Assembly (NCBI GenBank): GCA_013397115.1
Contig: VWZW01000500.1
Coordinates: 263,777-327,776 of the forward strand
Direction: 5' to 3'
DNA from: Edolisoma coerulescens
Taxonomy: Eukaryota > Chordata > Aves > Passeriformes > Campephagidae
DNA length: 64,000 nt
The translations under genes were made by a program, and so were the position numbers. This document shows positions 22,701-36,200 of this stretch, piece by piece. The notes under the pieces are model-generated. The model made no database searches and was not told where the DNA came from. It saw only the letters and a program-made list of their open reading frames with translations. Numbering within the stretch: position 1 is the stretch's first letter; each line of letters begins with the position of its first letter.

Positions 22701-24072
22701 CTGCACGGGTCACAAATGTAAGGAGCTACTGCAGGGCTAAAATACTTCTGTGTGCTTTACCTGCAACCCCTGAGGGCAGGGAGCCACAATCTCATGGGCT
22801 CTGGAGCTCTGCCATTCCTCTGCAAGGGCAGAAGGATTAAAAGGACCTTTTTGCATCGTGTGTCTGTGTGTGTGTGTGTTTAAGCTTCAGAGCTGCAACC
22901 AGCGGGACATGAGTCTGTACCTGGTGGTTTGCAATGTAGAAAGTTGCTGAATTTAGAGTATTTCTCAGTGAGGGGTTTAAATTGCTCACAGCGTCCAGGG
23001 ACTGGGGAAAGACAGAAAGAAAAGACAGAGGGACAGGCAGTGAGAGCCCCTTTTCTGCACTGCCCCAGCTTGGGGCAGCAGGGTGGTTCTTACCCCTGCC
23101 CACCTGCAAACCTCAGGTGAGAAGCCCTAGGGATCCCAGCTGACACTGCTGCCAACAGAGTGTCATAAAATTCACATTAAAATCTGATTTCAGCATCCTG
23201 ACGTGGAAGCGAACTGCCTCCCTCCCTCCCTCCAAAAAAAAATCTCCATGGCAGCCCACAGCCCTCTGATGAACCAGACTTTAATGATGACTATTTAATG
23301 TAATGGTGCAGCAATCTGTTTTCCTAGCACAGCCCACAGGCTGCACTTAGTGCAAACCAAACCCTGTCACACAGATGGCATCTGGGGAGTGGGAATAATC
23401 CAACTGTTCGTAGAGACAAATATTCATCTCCCTTCATCAGTGCACCCCAGGTTGCCTGCTGAAGGGGCAGGGAGGGCAGGCGAGTGAGAGAGGCTTTGTG
23501 GGGAGGAAAACAGTTTGGCCTTTGTGAAACCCACTCTTCAGGGAGAAGAATTTGAGGAAAGAAACTAAATCAAGAGAAAATTATCCCCGGGGGGTGTGTG
23601 CAAGGCAGACAACAAATCCTCCAACTTTCAGTAGCAATTAAACTTGAAATGATCCAGCATTTCATATGCTCCCTCACTTATACTGCAGTCAACGCAAAGG
23701 AAAAAGCCTGATTTAGAACAAATATTTACATTGGGGTTTTTATAGAGATGCCACCATCTGGCTGACATCAGTGATGGTTCATGTGAAGGCTGAAATCAGT
23801 CTCTGCACTCACATCTTGCTCCTATGTAAGCACTTTCTGTCTCCTGGCTTCCAGAAAGGAGCAGTGCACAGAGAAAGAAATCACCCTCCAGAAAAGCAAT
23901 AATGGACACATTCAGTCATGAAAGAGATGTAATTACAGCTAAGTTTTACTGAAAATATTTGTCCTTATTTGCAATATTGGGTATAGCCCTTTGTCCAGCA
24001 CTTGAAGATAAGAGATGTGGGCAGAGAGCAGCCTTGGGAGTGATGTCAGTGGCTGCGGATCCAGAGCAGCGT

Positions 24073-24390
24073 GCTGGGTTTGGCTGGGATAGAGCGAATT
24101 TTCTTCACAGTAGTTGCACAGAGCTGTGTCTTGGATTTGTGCTGAAAACTGTGTTGATAACACAAGGATGTTTTTGTTACTGCTGAGCAGTGCTTACACA
24201 CAGTCAAGGCATTTTCTGCCTCTCACCCCACCAGCGAGTTGGCTGGGGATGCACAATAATTTGGGAGGGGAGGCAGCCACGACAGCTGATTCCCACTGAC
24301 CCAAGGGATATCCCATCCCAAGTGGAGTCCTGCTCAGCACTCAAAGCCTGGGGAAGAAGAAGGGTTTGTCTTGCAGAGATGCTGAGCATC
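24073..24390 (+). mobile_element. probable solo LTR fragment of an avian endogenous retrovirus
   Basis: Resembles a common avian ERV long terminal repeat in its U3 part: ggctgggatagagcgaattt, gtgttgataacacaaggatg, gctgagcagtgcttacacac, then gaggcagccacgacagctga and gctcagcactcaaagcctgg. No gag, pol or env reading frame is nearby, so it is a truncated, non-coding relic. Recognition is from memory of the repeat family; the exact family name is not certain. Confidence 0.55.
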
Positions 24391-25477
24391 TGACCAACAG
24401 AGAGACATCTTAATGCAAAATGATGCTCCTCCATGGAGAGCTGGGACACTGTTCTGTGGGATTCACAGCAGAGAGACAGCATCTGCACTCAGATGGAATG
24501 TTTGGTAGGGACTGGGAGGTGTCCCAAATTCCTACTGTCAGCACAGTCAATCTCTATAAATATTCATTAGACAATATTATAATAACCCCCTAAAATATTT
24601 AACAGTTCATGTCATCTCTAGATTTTCCCCACTGGGGATCGTTACCCAGCTGTCCCAACTGCAAAGGGGTTTTTAAGTTGTTCCAGCCTGCAGGAGCCTC
24701 AATATATTCTGCAGCCAGAGCAAAGTTTCCCTTTTTGATGAATAAGGCTTCTTGAGCTTTATTTATGATCAAACAGAAGTTTTTCACTGAGAATCCAAAA
24801 TTCCTGGAGAGACTTTGTCTCGTGCAAGCCAGGTCTCAGATCATGGCTGGGAGAGAAACAAAGAGGCTCTTCAGAAGCTGAAAACTCTGTTTCCTCCCCA
24901 GCAGCCCTGTTCAGGCAAGAGCACAGAGCAGAGAGGGTTCAGCTGAACAAAAAGTGCTGAGACCTCCAATCCCTCAGGCTGGGGTCCTTGGGAAGCCCTT
25001 CTGCAGTGCATGGTACTGGGCATCCTCGCTTCCCACACACCCAAGGTCTCCACTGCCCCACAGAGAGACCTCTGCCCAGCCCACAGAAGGTCTCTCTGCC
25101 CCTCACTCCACAGAAACCCACACAAGGAAGTTTTTTATTGCCTTGGGGGCATGAGTCCCTTGGCAGGGAAACCCCCAGGAACCCACAGCAGCAGCCCAAA
25201 GCAGGATTGCCTCTTCTCTACAGCCTCAGTCATCTCCCCTGGATAGGTTTGTCCATCTGCACCTTCACCTGAAGAGGGCTCATGTTCTCTTCCCGGCCTT
25301 GGCACTGCTCCCCACTAACCCACAGCCCTGACACCTCTGCCTGTGCCACAGGGTGAGAGACCCTTTGGCCCAGGGCAAGGTTCTGCCTACCTCCTTTTGC
25401 CTCTTTTGAGCTACTGGCAGCAATGAGGACACAGGAAAGCTGGTACAAAACCCCATGGGGACCCACCAGGCTTCTTC

Positions 25478-25720
25478 TTTCGGGGTCTGTACCTAATATC
25501 CAATCTAAACCTCCCCTGGTGCAACTTGAGGCTGTTTCCTCATCCTGTCACTTGTTACTTGGGAGAAAAGACCAACCCCCACCTGGCTACACCCTCCTGT
25601 CAGGTGTTGTAGAGTGATAAGGTCCCCCCGAGCCTCCTTTTCTCGAGGCTAAACAACCCCTGCCTCAGCTGCTCCTCAGAAAACTTGTGCCCCAGACCAG
25701 ATGTACAGATGTTTGGCCAC
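25478..25720 (-). mobile_element. CR1 LINE fragment
   Basis: Contains cctaatatccaatctaaacc, ggtgcaacttgaggctgttt, tcctgtcacttgttacttgg and cgagcctccttttctcgagg, the order seen in avian CR1 3' regions in reverse orientation. The terminal octamer repeats are missing, so both ends are truncated. Confidence 0.8.
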
Positions 25721-26970
25721 ATACAGATGTGCAGCAAACAACTGAGCTGCAGCCCCCAGAAGGGCTGTGTTGTGCTGTCACACAGCAGGCCCGGTAGCAC
25801 TGATAGCAAAATCAAAGGCGGAAAAAGCAAAGAGCCTACCAGTGTGAGACCAGCAGCTGGTCCAAGCCTGGCTGTACGGCTCCCTCAGCCTCTGGAGGGA
25901 TTGTGGGAAGCACTCGTGTCCCAGGCTGGAGTTGGCCACTCACTGACCAAGCATCTGCCACGGAAAAGGAGCACGAGTGGAGCAGGGGCTTCCCGGGCAG
26001 TGCTCGTGTGGCACTCCAGGGGAGCTTCTTTCAGCACCCCGGTGTAGCCCAGAGCTCAGTGGTCCCTGCGGGGGCTTTTCTCTGCCAAGCAAGCCTGGGA
26101 GATGGAGCGCAGGAGGTGAGGGCAGCAGACATCTTCCTCCTGCCTCTAGTCGAAAGAAAAACTATTTTAAAAATCGCTTTCCCCGCCCCTCCATCTGTGG
26201 ATCGTTAAAAAAACCGGCAAGCTCCCATCAGGCCCTTGCCCAGAATAACACGTTTTTCCCTCCTGCCCTGCGGAGCCAGGCACACATGAACTATTATTAG
26301 GGCCCCCTCTGGTGGCATCACTGTAAGTCCCGGTTGTCTGGGGGATTCCCGTGGAATTCACACCCAGACCCCTCAGCACGGCCAGCAAACCCAGCCGCGG
26401 CAAGGAATCGGAATTTCACCCTCTTCAGCTGGGAGCTCACGGGTCTGCATCACCCCGTGCTCTCCACGCAGACCTCTTCACTCGCTGCAGGCAGCCCGCG
26501 GCTGGCCCCAAGGAGTCCCTGGGCCCACTGTGTTTCTAAATGAGTTTTGCAATAAAGAGGGAGCACTTTGTTGGCTCCAGGCCTGGTTGTTCATGGCCCA
26601 CAGTTAATTAGCTGGGAAACGCGCTGTGATGACCCTCAGGAGGTGGCAGCAGCTCCCAGGAGCAGGTGCTGGCAGGTTACAGGGCACATCCACCCCTGGG
26701 ACCCCTTGGCGTCCCTGCCATACCTGCACCAGGAGCACCAGGGCAGCTGGCTTGGTCCAGCAGTGACCACAGCCTTTCCTGGCTGTGCAGCCCCTTGGGA
26801 TGTCTTCTAGTGACTGTGCTTCTGCTCTTTGGTGGGTTGTACCTGGTTTTGGGGAAGATGTGAGGCCGTTCTGGCACCAGTGCCACCATCCCCTCTGTCA
26901 CAGATGCCACTGACCCCTTCCCCAGTGCCAGAGGAAACTGCAGTTTGGATCAGAGACTCTTTCTGCAACC

Positions 26971-27250
26971 ACAGAATCATAGAATATCCTGAGTTGAAAG
27001 GGACCCACAAAAATCATCGAATCCAACTCCTGGCCCTGCCCACAACAACCCCAAAGTGCACAACATGTGCCTGAGAGCATTGTCCAAAGGGTTTGTGAAC
27101 TCTGGCAGGCTTGGGGCCATGATCACCTTCCCGGGGAGCCTGTTCCTGTGCTCACCCACCCTCTGGGTGAAAAACATTTTCCTAATATCCAACCTAAACC
27201 TCCCTAAGCTGGGCTTAGCCCATGATCCTCTCCATCATCCTGAGGGTTCA
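26971..27250 (-). mobile_element. CR1 LINE 3'-end fragment
   Basis: Starts acagaatcatagaatatcct, the CR1 terminal repeat in reverse complement, then gagttgaaagggaccca, catgtgcctgagagcattgt, ctctgggtgaaaaacatttt and cctaatatccaacctaaacc. About 280 bp of the non-coding 3' end. Confidence 0.88.
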
Positions 27251-29214
27251 GGGACACGACCTCTGCACTCTCACCTGGTATAAAACCACAAGCGCCCTTT
27301 CTCTGCAGGCTGGTTTTCCAGCCAGTGTGAAAAACAAGGTTAAATACTTTGTGTGTCATTTTAAATATAGAGTCTCAGCTGTCAGTGTTTGCAGGGGCAA
27401 TTTTCTGGTAGAGAGAAGACAGATTTATAGGAATTAATTTCCATATTGGCAAAGTAACCAAAAACCTCCCCTGAAAAGGTCTGCAAATGCTGGCATTGAG
27501 ACACCAAGGCTTTCTGTGCCTCTCTGCTGGGAGGAGAGACTGACCCCAGCCATTTTTGGGGAAGCCAGCTGCAAAATCCCACCCCCCGAACAAAACACCC
27601 TAGCTGGACATCACTGTCAGAAGGAAATACCCCCCCTCAGCAAGGTCAGCTCCTCCATGGGGCCCGAAGGACACAGGCTTCCAGCTCAGCAGGGATGTAA
27701 ATATTTGTAGTACTAAGGTCCTGCAGAAAGGCAGCTCAGCACAGGAAAGAGCTGTCAAACACACCTCTAGGTCCTGCTAAATCATATTTTCCTATTAATT
27801 TTTTTAAAAAATCATATATACTAGCTTTTCATTCATGTCATTTAAAGAATGTGCTTTAAATCTCAGTCAAATTAACAGCGACAGAAGCTATAAATCCATC
27901 CTGATTTAGTGACAATATTTTTTCCAAGCATGCAATATAAATTCACAACTATGAAAATTAACTCTGAAAGTCTGAGAAATTCTGAAAAGCCATTTAAAAG
28001 CCTTTTCCCAGGAGGCCCTGGGGAAACAGCCCTGCACAAGAGGGGAGCCTGGCAGCAGGGCTGTTTTGATAACCTTCAGTGAAAGGGACCTGAGAATATT
28101 AACCATTACTGGGGACTGTGGAGGAAAAAAATGCTGTAGCCCTCCCTGCTGCTTTTCCAGCTTGGATGGAGCTGTGAAGATGTGGCTGGGATGGGGATGG
28201 GAATATCTCTAAGTTACTGTAACACCAGGAAAAATGACTTTAAAAATAAACATTTGTTTAGAGGAGGTTGGGAGTTTGAGAGTTTGATGCTGAAAGGTTC
28301 AGGTACCAGGTGGGTTTGGTCCCAGCAGGGCTGGGTGCTCCAGTGCATGTTCTGCACCGCCGCTGTCAGCAGCGAAATTCCAAACACTCCTTTCTGCTGC
28401 TCTGGATGTGGACAGATGTGATAAATAAGGAAGAAAAATAAGAAAAAGATCCTCCAAGCTGGCACAAAGCACAGATAAACACCTGGGGATGCTGCCAGAA
28501 GCTTTGCAAGGCCCCATTCCTTGGGTGCCAGAGCTGTCCCTGACCTGGCAGAGGACAAACTGGGCAACCCGTTTAATTTGGCTCATGGGAGAGCATGGCA
28601 CAGCCAGCTGTCATAATAACAAATGGTTTGGAAAGAGTCTTTCCTCAAACAAATAAAACACACTGTGTAAAAAAGCATTGTGCCATTCCCTGAATTAAGT
28701 TTCATGCAACTCCATCCCAGTTTCTGTCAAGTGATGTCTGTTTATATGTAACCACCTTGGATAGACTTTTACATGTGATTTATACATAGTTTGTTCCCTT
28801 TTCTTTCAGGTGAAAAAGGTCCATTGTCTGCACTGCAAGTACATTTCAAATTGGAGTAAAAAAAAAAAAAACTGGAAAAAAAAATCAAGTAAGTTTAAAA
28901 CAAATAAATGCAGAAGTTAAAAGTGAGTAGAGAAAAAAGCAGTTTCTGGATTAGAAATTTCACAATCTCACTTTCAACAGACAATTAGAGGGAAAATTAA
29001 TTACAGGGTTTGCATAATCTGACCAAACCCAGAGCCCTGCTAAGCAACAGCCCCAGCACCCACATTGTCAATGCGCCTGGCAGACGTCAGAGCAGGTCAG
29101 GGCTTTTTGGGGATGAAGGGAGATCCAGCTTGGACACAAAAAGTGCCCTGCACAGGCCCAGGCCTGGAGACTGACCACTGCAGCAGCATGGACAAAAAAA
29201 TTAAGTATACTGGA

Positions 29215-29430
29215 TCACCTTTACATATATATATACACACACACATATATATAATGATTCAAGGATTAATTATGTAAAGATTTAATCTAAAGATTAATTA
29301 TGTAAATATTAAATAGTTTGAGTTATTAAAAGAAATAGTATCTTAAAATAATTTAAATTCTATTAAATATTTAAAACAGTTAAAGTTATTAAAATAATTT
29401 AAACGTATATATTTAATTTATTATAGATAC
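29215..29430. repeat. AT-rich low-complexity tract with TA/CA microsatellite
   Basis: Starts with tatatatatacacacacacatatatata and continues through roughly 180 bp almost free of G and C (repeated attaattatgtaaa and aaataatttaaa motifs). No gene signal. Confidence 0.8.
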
Positions 29431-31474
29431 TCAAAGCTGCACAAGGTGAAATGCAATTCTCAGTTTTGAGCAACACCCCAGTATATGAGGTATTTGCCAT
29501 GCTGGCTGCAGAGATGACCATCAGAAACACAGAGCCAAGGCCATGGACAGCCAGAGGGGGCTGAAGAGGGAACTCCAACAGCTCCCCAAACCAAAGAAGG
29601 CCAGTGGGCAACCAGTGCAGGTGAGACCCCAAGGTATGGCAGGAACAAGCACAGCCCAGGGTCAGGGACGGCTACAGGGCAGGTTTGAGCTGCAGGGTGA
29701 GAAGGACAGGCTGAGGGTAGGGGTTGTGACGATCTCCAGGACATCATCTTCAAAGACCCCTTCTCTTTGCCAATGGAGATGTACAAATGCATCCCACCAA
29801 CACCAGGCAGGGGGATGGAATGCTCTGGAGCTACCATCCCATGGCAACTGCTGTGCTGCAGGGACTTACCTTCCACCACCCACCAAAATACCCAGTGAAC
29901 CTCCCAGATGTGCCGTGGGTCCCAGCCTGTGCTCCCGTGTGGCAGTGCCCTGCCCTGGGGCTGCCCTGGGTCACTGGCCAGCAGCAGGCAGGGCTCCAGG
30001 TGGCTACCAGGGCACTGCCAGACCTGGTGCAGTGCTCACGGGCCAGCTCGGGCCAGCTGCCGAGGGATGGAGGAGCTCCCAGTGGCACTCACAGGGACTA
30101 AGAGGCCAAATCCTACTGCAAACCACCACCAAGGAGAGAGACTATAAATAAAGAAAAAGAGCTTAAGTTCAACCAAATTGGTAGAAAAGCACTTCCACAC
30201 CTAAAGGCAAAAAACTGATGCCAGTCCTCTTTCTATACTGAAGAAAGTGCATCTCGCACCATTGCCAGTCTACCCAGCAGGAGGCACTGGGACACCGGTA
30301 ACTCAGAACACCACACACCAGCCCCACTGCACTTAGAAACCTTTGTCAAGGTGCCAGAAGCAGCACAGAATGTCCTCCAAAGCATCGATCTGTGCCCAGC
30401 ACAAAGTCAGTCCTCAGCTGGCAGAGCTGCTGGGGTTAGCTGAATTTTGTTGCCCAAAATCAACCCCACCAAGAAGCTCTTCTCATCACCACCACTGGAG
30501 GCTTGCTGTCCTTAGCAAGGTAATTTTTGTGGCCACTCCACAGCTGTCAGCACCTGGGCCAGGCAGAGTTGGTCACTTGAAGCAGAGCTCAGTTTTTACT
30601 GGAGGTAACCCCAGCCACGGTAACAACCAGGGTCCATCAACTTCACAGCCAACTCCTGCTAATTTCAGCCGGTGCCATCAAACCAAGACAAGGGGCAACA
30701 GGCAAGAGAAGGCCAGACAAAAGCAGGGTGACTGGGACATAAGAGTTACACAGGTGAGACACCCTCAAGGTTTACTCACCCCAACAGCTGTATCCAGGTT
30801 TTTTTGTTTTGTTTAAAAACATTGAATAGGAGGCTCACGCTGACGTAGCACAAGGCTAATGAAACACAGTTAACTATAAAAAGGAAATAATCTGATAAAC
30901 CTGGGGCAGGAAAGTCCTTGGCAGCCACTGCATCTCAGGTTTCACCGGGGCTTTCAGCAGGAGAGTGTTTGGGAAAACATCTGCTGGTTTCCATGGCTGT
31001 GCCTGGAGGTGCTGGCCCCAGGTGCAGGGAGACACCTTCTGCAAACAACCCCAGGGATCCCGGGGGGAGCAGCGGGTGCCGGGAGCGCCCCGGGATCACA
31101 GCCCAGCTGGCAGCTCCAGGGACACAGCACTGCCCCCATGCCTGGGGTCTGCACAGGGCAAACCAGTACAGCTGTGTAATGCCCCATCCACACTGTGCCC
31201 ACTGCACCCTCTACGTTTATGCCATAGCTTAAACTTCCGCCATTTTGTTTTAAGGGAAAAAAAAAGGTTTCAGGGAAAAAAATTAATGGTGCTGAGGTTC
31301 TACCCAAATTTTCATGGCTGCCTGCACAGCCCATAGGCTATTTGGTCTGCCTGAAACTGCTGTGTGGTGTAGTTTCAGTCTGAACCTTACTGACTACATA
31401 TGAAAAGAATCCAATGTTGTTTTTAACATGCACATTTTAATGAAGCAAACATTTCTATTTAATAAGTTATAAGA

Positions 31475-33066
31475 TACAATTTTACAATCCTGCATTTTAT
31501 TCCAGTTTATTTTGTTTTTACTTTCTAGTTTACAATGTAGTGAGCATTTCACATTAAGGCACAGAAAAAGCACAGTAAAAAAAAACCCCAACCTTCCTTT
31601 ATTTTCCCAATAACTGTGCTGGAGAGTAGTGCATCCACACATAACTACAGAACCGTAAGCATGAACTTCTCCCGAGGGACAGCAACATGTCAACAGGTTT
31701 TCAACAAATCCTACCTTCTCCAAATTGCAGAGTTAGAGCTCATCAGGAGAGTTTACTAAAGCCCCAGCAGCTGACAGCAATTCAGATATGCACTTGGGAA
31801 GTAGTATGGAGTAATCCGGGACAAACAGACAAGTTACAAGGAAGTTTCCACTCTCTAACCCTCAGCAGCAACGCCTGTTGCAGCACAAAGAGGATTTCAG
31901 GAGAGATGAGTTTGCTTCAGGCATGTCCTTGGACTGAGATACAACAAAACACCTTGCACCAAAGAGGGGTTTGTTCATTGATATTGCTATTATTGGTACT
32001 GCTATTATTGGTATTGCTATTACTGGTAACTTTACAGACCCCCCCTCCCTCCCTCCCTCCCACCGTGTCCCACTGCAGATATAGGTCCCGTTTCCAGGAT
32101 GGCTTCTTTGCCCCATCTCAGCCACTGGCCTGGCCCGCAGCCTCCAGGGAAACCACTGGTCATCTTCTCAACACACCGTGGTGCTCTGGACTGCAGCGAC
32201 TCTGGGTCTCACAGCTGACAGCCATGCCTGGCTCGGCAAATTCAGGGGCTTCACTTAACCTAACCAACCCAGGGCTTGTTCTTAAATCAAAAAGAGTGTG
32301 GGGGGGTTACCTGTAAAGTTACAGAAACATCACCAGCATCCCAAGCTCATTAAAAACCACATTACTAGCATCATGGCCAAAAAGCTACCTGTCTATAGAG
32401 TTACAAAGCATTAACATAGAGAGGCTGAAAGCTTACAGGAAGTCATTTTCAGTCTGCTTTTGGTTTGCTATAAAAGATAAACTTTTTCTAAATGTAAACC
32501 ATTAGCAAAGCATTTTCAGAAACATTTTAAATTTGAGTGGTAAAGCTACTTATAGTAGCTTTTTATAATGTTAAGCGTTAAAATTGATCAAGTATACAAA
32601 GGCACCTATTATAGTACCAGTTTTACCTCATTTCTTTACAGAAAAGAATTTGAACTGGGGACAGCCCAAGTCATATTCCATAACTAAAATGTAAAGTCTC
32701 CAGTCAAATAAAATCAGTAGTTAAGATACCCAATTACAAAGACAAATTCCAGTTTTCAATTAACATCTAAAGTCTTTAACATCCGCAAGGGAAATTAGTG
32801 TCTAGTCATCCACATGATTCTCCAAACATTAACAGTGACCCGGACAGTACTACAAAGGTACAATTTGAGGAGATTTTAAATAGATTGACATTAGGTTGGT
32901 AAGTAGGATAGAAGTGAAATGCTTGTAAAAACAGTTATAGAGTTTATGTCTGACTATTGAAATGTGAGCCGTGTGTATCTAGAAACTGCATTTTGCAACA
33001 GGACTGCACCCAGTACAACTCTACATCTGAACTGCGAACGCAGAGAGCGCCTGACGCTCAGCGGGT
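31475..33066 (-). other. FLNB: FLNB 3' UTR (approximate)
   Basis: Lies between the stop codon and a cluster of minus-strand AATAAA signals (plus-strand TTTATT at 31496-31501 and 31506-31511; another at 31598-31603). A length near 1.6 kb suits a filamin-B 3' UTR. The right half is AT-rich and repeat-free; the left part carries short tandem repeats. Poly(A) choice is inferred. Confidence 0.5.
31982..32026. repeat. three copies of a 15-bp tandem repeat
   Basis: Units tattgctattattgg, tactgctattattgg and tattgctattactgg at 31982, 31997 and 32012, followed at about 32039-32061 by a (CCCT)n tract. Both fall inside the inferred FLNB 3' UTR. Confidence 0.9.
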
Positions 33067-33254
33067 TTATGGAACGGTGACATGGAAGGGACTCCCAGGA
33101 ATGTGCTCGTCACCCCACTTCACTGCCAGGACATAGTCACCCCTTTCCTTGACGACATAAGTGACGTTGTACTGATGGCTGCCCAAATGCTTGATGGACA
33201 CCTCTTCGCACGGTATTGTCGGTCCGTGGACGCCAACTAACAGCATGTTGGAAC
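33067..33254 (-). CDS. FLNB: FLNB last coding exon: repeat 24 and stop
   Basis: Encodes SNMLLVGVHGPTIPCEEVSI, YNVTYVVKERGDYVLAVKWG and HIPGSPFHVTVP, then TAA. Repeat 24 mediates filamin dimerisation. Acceptor TTTGCTGTAG. Confidence 0.96.
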
Positions 33255-36200
33255 CTACAGCAAAACACACCACTGTTAATATTCCTGAGCTTAAAGAAGG
33301 CAGCGTGGCTGTACCATAATATATTCGCTCTGTAACACATGGGTTTTGTTATTTTAATTCACAGAGTGGTAGCTGAGCCATACCTCGGATTAATCTGGTA
33401 TAAGAAGGAATTGTATATTAAAAAGCTTTCAACCTCAGAGGTGAGGGTTTATCTGTGCTTTTTGCAGACCTGACAGGTTACCACTATCTAACTACAGGTT
33501 ACCACTTTTGAAGTAGAGCACAGGAAAACATCCATGCTGTTTGTGAAAACAAGCTGGCATTGCTTTACAAGTACTTCATCAGAAGTTAATAGCAGGGGCC
33601 AGTGGACACAGCTGGCCTGTAATCCACCCACACCACAGAGCTCCCAGATGATGATGATGATGAGCATCAAAAGGTTACAGGAACACCGTGCATTACATGC
33701 TACAATGCACCACAAGGGTTGCTTAAGTTCAGCAACCTGTTTGTTCTCATGCCATAACCCTGTGGTTCTTTCAGGTGCACCTGGCTCAGATGAAGCCATT
33801 TTGAGAGGAACCAGCATCTTTACAGCCTCTGTATTAGGACTCACTTGGTGAGCACAGTATAGTATTTAGCGTTTTTCTTTAGTACCAGATCATTACCTCA
33901 AGCTCTGAATTTTAACTCTGCGAGTTGGTTTAGGGAAAAAAATGCCCAGCTAAACCACCCACCCTGAACATCCATCTGGTTCCTGTATCCGTACCTGCTT
34001 TGCTGCAGTCCACAGAGAAGGAGCTTTTCTGACCCACAAAAGCCTTTGAGAGTCCTGCTCCCCGGGAAACCACTTTGCTGGCATCCGAGGTGGATTTGGG
34101 AATGGCGCTATAGCAAGTTTCAGTCGATGACCTTGTCACCGACTCAACCAGGATGGAAGAGGTTTCGTTGGCACTGCCTGGACCAACCAGTCGCTGCCCT
34201 GGAAACAGAAAAGGTTTCTCACATTCAGATTCACCCCATCTGAGAGGCATTCACAAGGAGATTTCAAAACCCTCCTAATGACTCGCATGCATTCTGTATC
34301 CAAAATGCATTTTTGGAGAGGAGCAATTTCCTACTTGGGTTTTTAAGCTGACATCTTCCAGCACCGCTGGCAACAATCCCATCCCAGAGCCCTCAAGTGG
34401 CTAAAGGACCACAGGAACTTCAGGATTCATTAAGCAAAGCTGGCTGCTTAAGAAGAGTTAATTGTGCTCCAATCACCAAATGCCAAAAATGACTTGAGTT
34501 GGCAGAAAAGCAGGTGCAATTTTGCAATAACACATTTTGAAAGCAGAGCATCCCAGCCTGGGGGAGCGCAGTCCCTGCCACCCTCTCCCGAGAACATCAC
34601 CACGCCACAGGCACCACGAGAGGGTTCATGTCATTAGCTCAGGGGCAGCAGTAGAGATGAGCTTCAGCCTGTGCTTAAACACAGTGCTGGAGACAGAACA
34701 AGCTTCCTAAACCAGCCTTCCTCACTTCACCTAGAAGCCTCCCAGACATTACTGACCTTTGGCTAGGTGATACCTGCACCAAAATGAGACCACAAGAGGC
34801 AACACATGCTACAGGTGAGCAGGTTTCAGGCTTTGGGGGTGGGGGGAAATGGGTAAATAAGTCAATAAGTCATATTTCCCTGCTACCAATGCAAGACCCT
34901 AGCACTAGATTAGGATTTAATATTACCCCATAAAGCTGTTTTATGGCCTATCATGGAGTCAAGCTGCCAAGCTCCGTGACTACTGCTTTTGTAGCTGTTC
35001 CTGAGACCCCTCATCTAGGCTTTGGAGGTGATGGGGAGAAATGTTCTGCTTCTCATGTCTTTGGGCATCTAGACCAGAACACCACTCTGTCTCAGAGGGA
35101 CGTTTTTGCTGAATGACATGAGCTACTTCAGGCACAGAGTAAATACTAGTTAGTTTTTTACCTGTAACCTTTGCCTTGAAGGGGCTGCCCACTATGTGGT
35201 TAGGTCCACCATATTTAACTCCAATTAAATAGTTTCCTGGAGCCATGGGTGTGTACATGACTTTGTAACCTTCTGGAGTTTCCTGGCAGTCCATTTTCAC
35301 CTTTGATGGCCCTTCAATTGTAACAGAGAGGGTACCTGGACCAGCCTTGGTCGTGTTAATGAAAAACTCCGATTGCAGTCCTAGAAAGATGTAGCACAGT
35401 GAGACACACTCTTCCTCACACCCGCTGTTACACACGCAGCCTCAGGCATTAAATAAGGGGTAATTCGGCGCAAGATCAGGCTGCCCAGGGCTGCAGGCAG
35501 GGAGGGACACCACATCCACCCCAGCAGCCTTGCACAGGCCAGCTCCCCAAAGGGAGCTCTGCACCCCTGGCAGCCTCCCCGGCTTCATCCTGCTCCCTCC
35601 TCCAGTTAGGTTATGTGACTGTGTGGGAGAAAGGGTCATAAGAGCCCTTCAGGACTGAAATGGAAGTAATTTGGTATCAAAAAACTGGCTTAGAGAGAAA
35701 ACAAGAGCTTTTCTGCTGGGCATCAGAGCCCACACCCACACAGCTCCAGCATGGCTAAGTTTGGGAGAGCTCAGAGCTGTCCCACTGCCTGGACTGTAAA
35801 TCAGCAGTGAAGGGCCCACAAGAAAGCAGGAGAGACAAGGGGCAGGAGATGGCCTGGAGGAGATGGGTGTTTGAACTGCTCGGCAACAGCACTCCAAGCA
35901 GTTTGTGGAAACAAAAGCTTGTTTAATTACAGCATCTGGTTAACACAGCTGAATTATTGCTGCTAATACTAAGCCAAAGACACAATGCCAGCAACACAAG
36001 AAAAAATTAAGTAAGGCTTTCAGCCCCCAAATAATTTACTGTCAGACTCTGGCCTCAAATATTTATGATCTTTGGGCTGTTGCATGAGACACTATTGAGG
36101 AGGAATAAAGTGCTCAGGCTCACTCAAAACCAGGACAGCCATGGGAAAGTTTACTGCTGCTGCGATGGAAGCATGAAGACATGGGAATAAACTCGGGAGA

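Larger units (their letters stand above)
22701..31475. other. convergent intergenic region between DNASE1L3 and FLNB
   Basis: About 8.8 kb with no recognisable gene. It contains an ERV LTR-like fragment, two CR1 fragments and an AT-rich tract (listed separately). Open frames up to 202 codons (29543-30151, plus strand) have no recognised family and no conserved motif. The remaining sequence looks like ordinary unique DNA. Confidence 0.6.

Noticed and set aside
28858..28890. A-rich tracts as the tail of a processed pseudogene or SINE
   Set aside because: No recognisable gene or SINE body precedes them and no target-site duplication is visible.
29543..30151. 202-codon frame in the convergent intergenic region
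   Set aside because: Overlapped by open minus-strand frames of similar quality, with no known motif. I could not support a gene.
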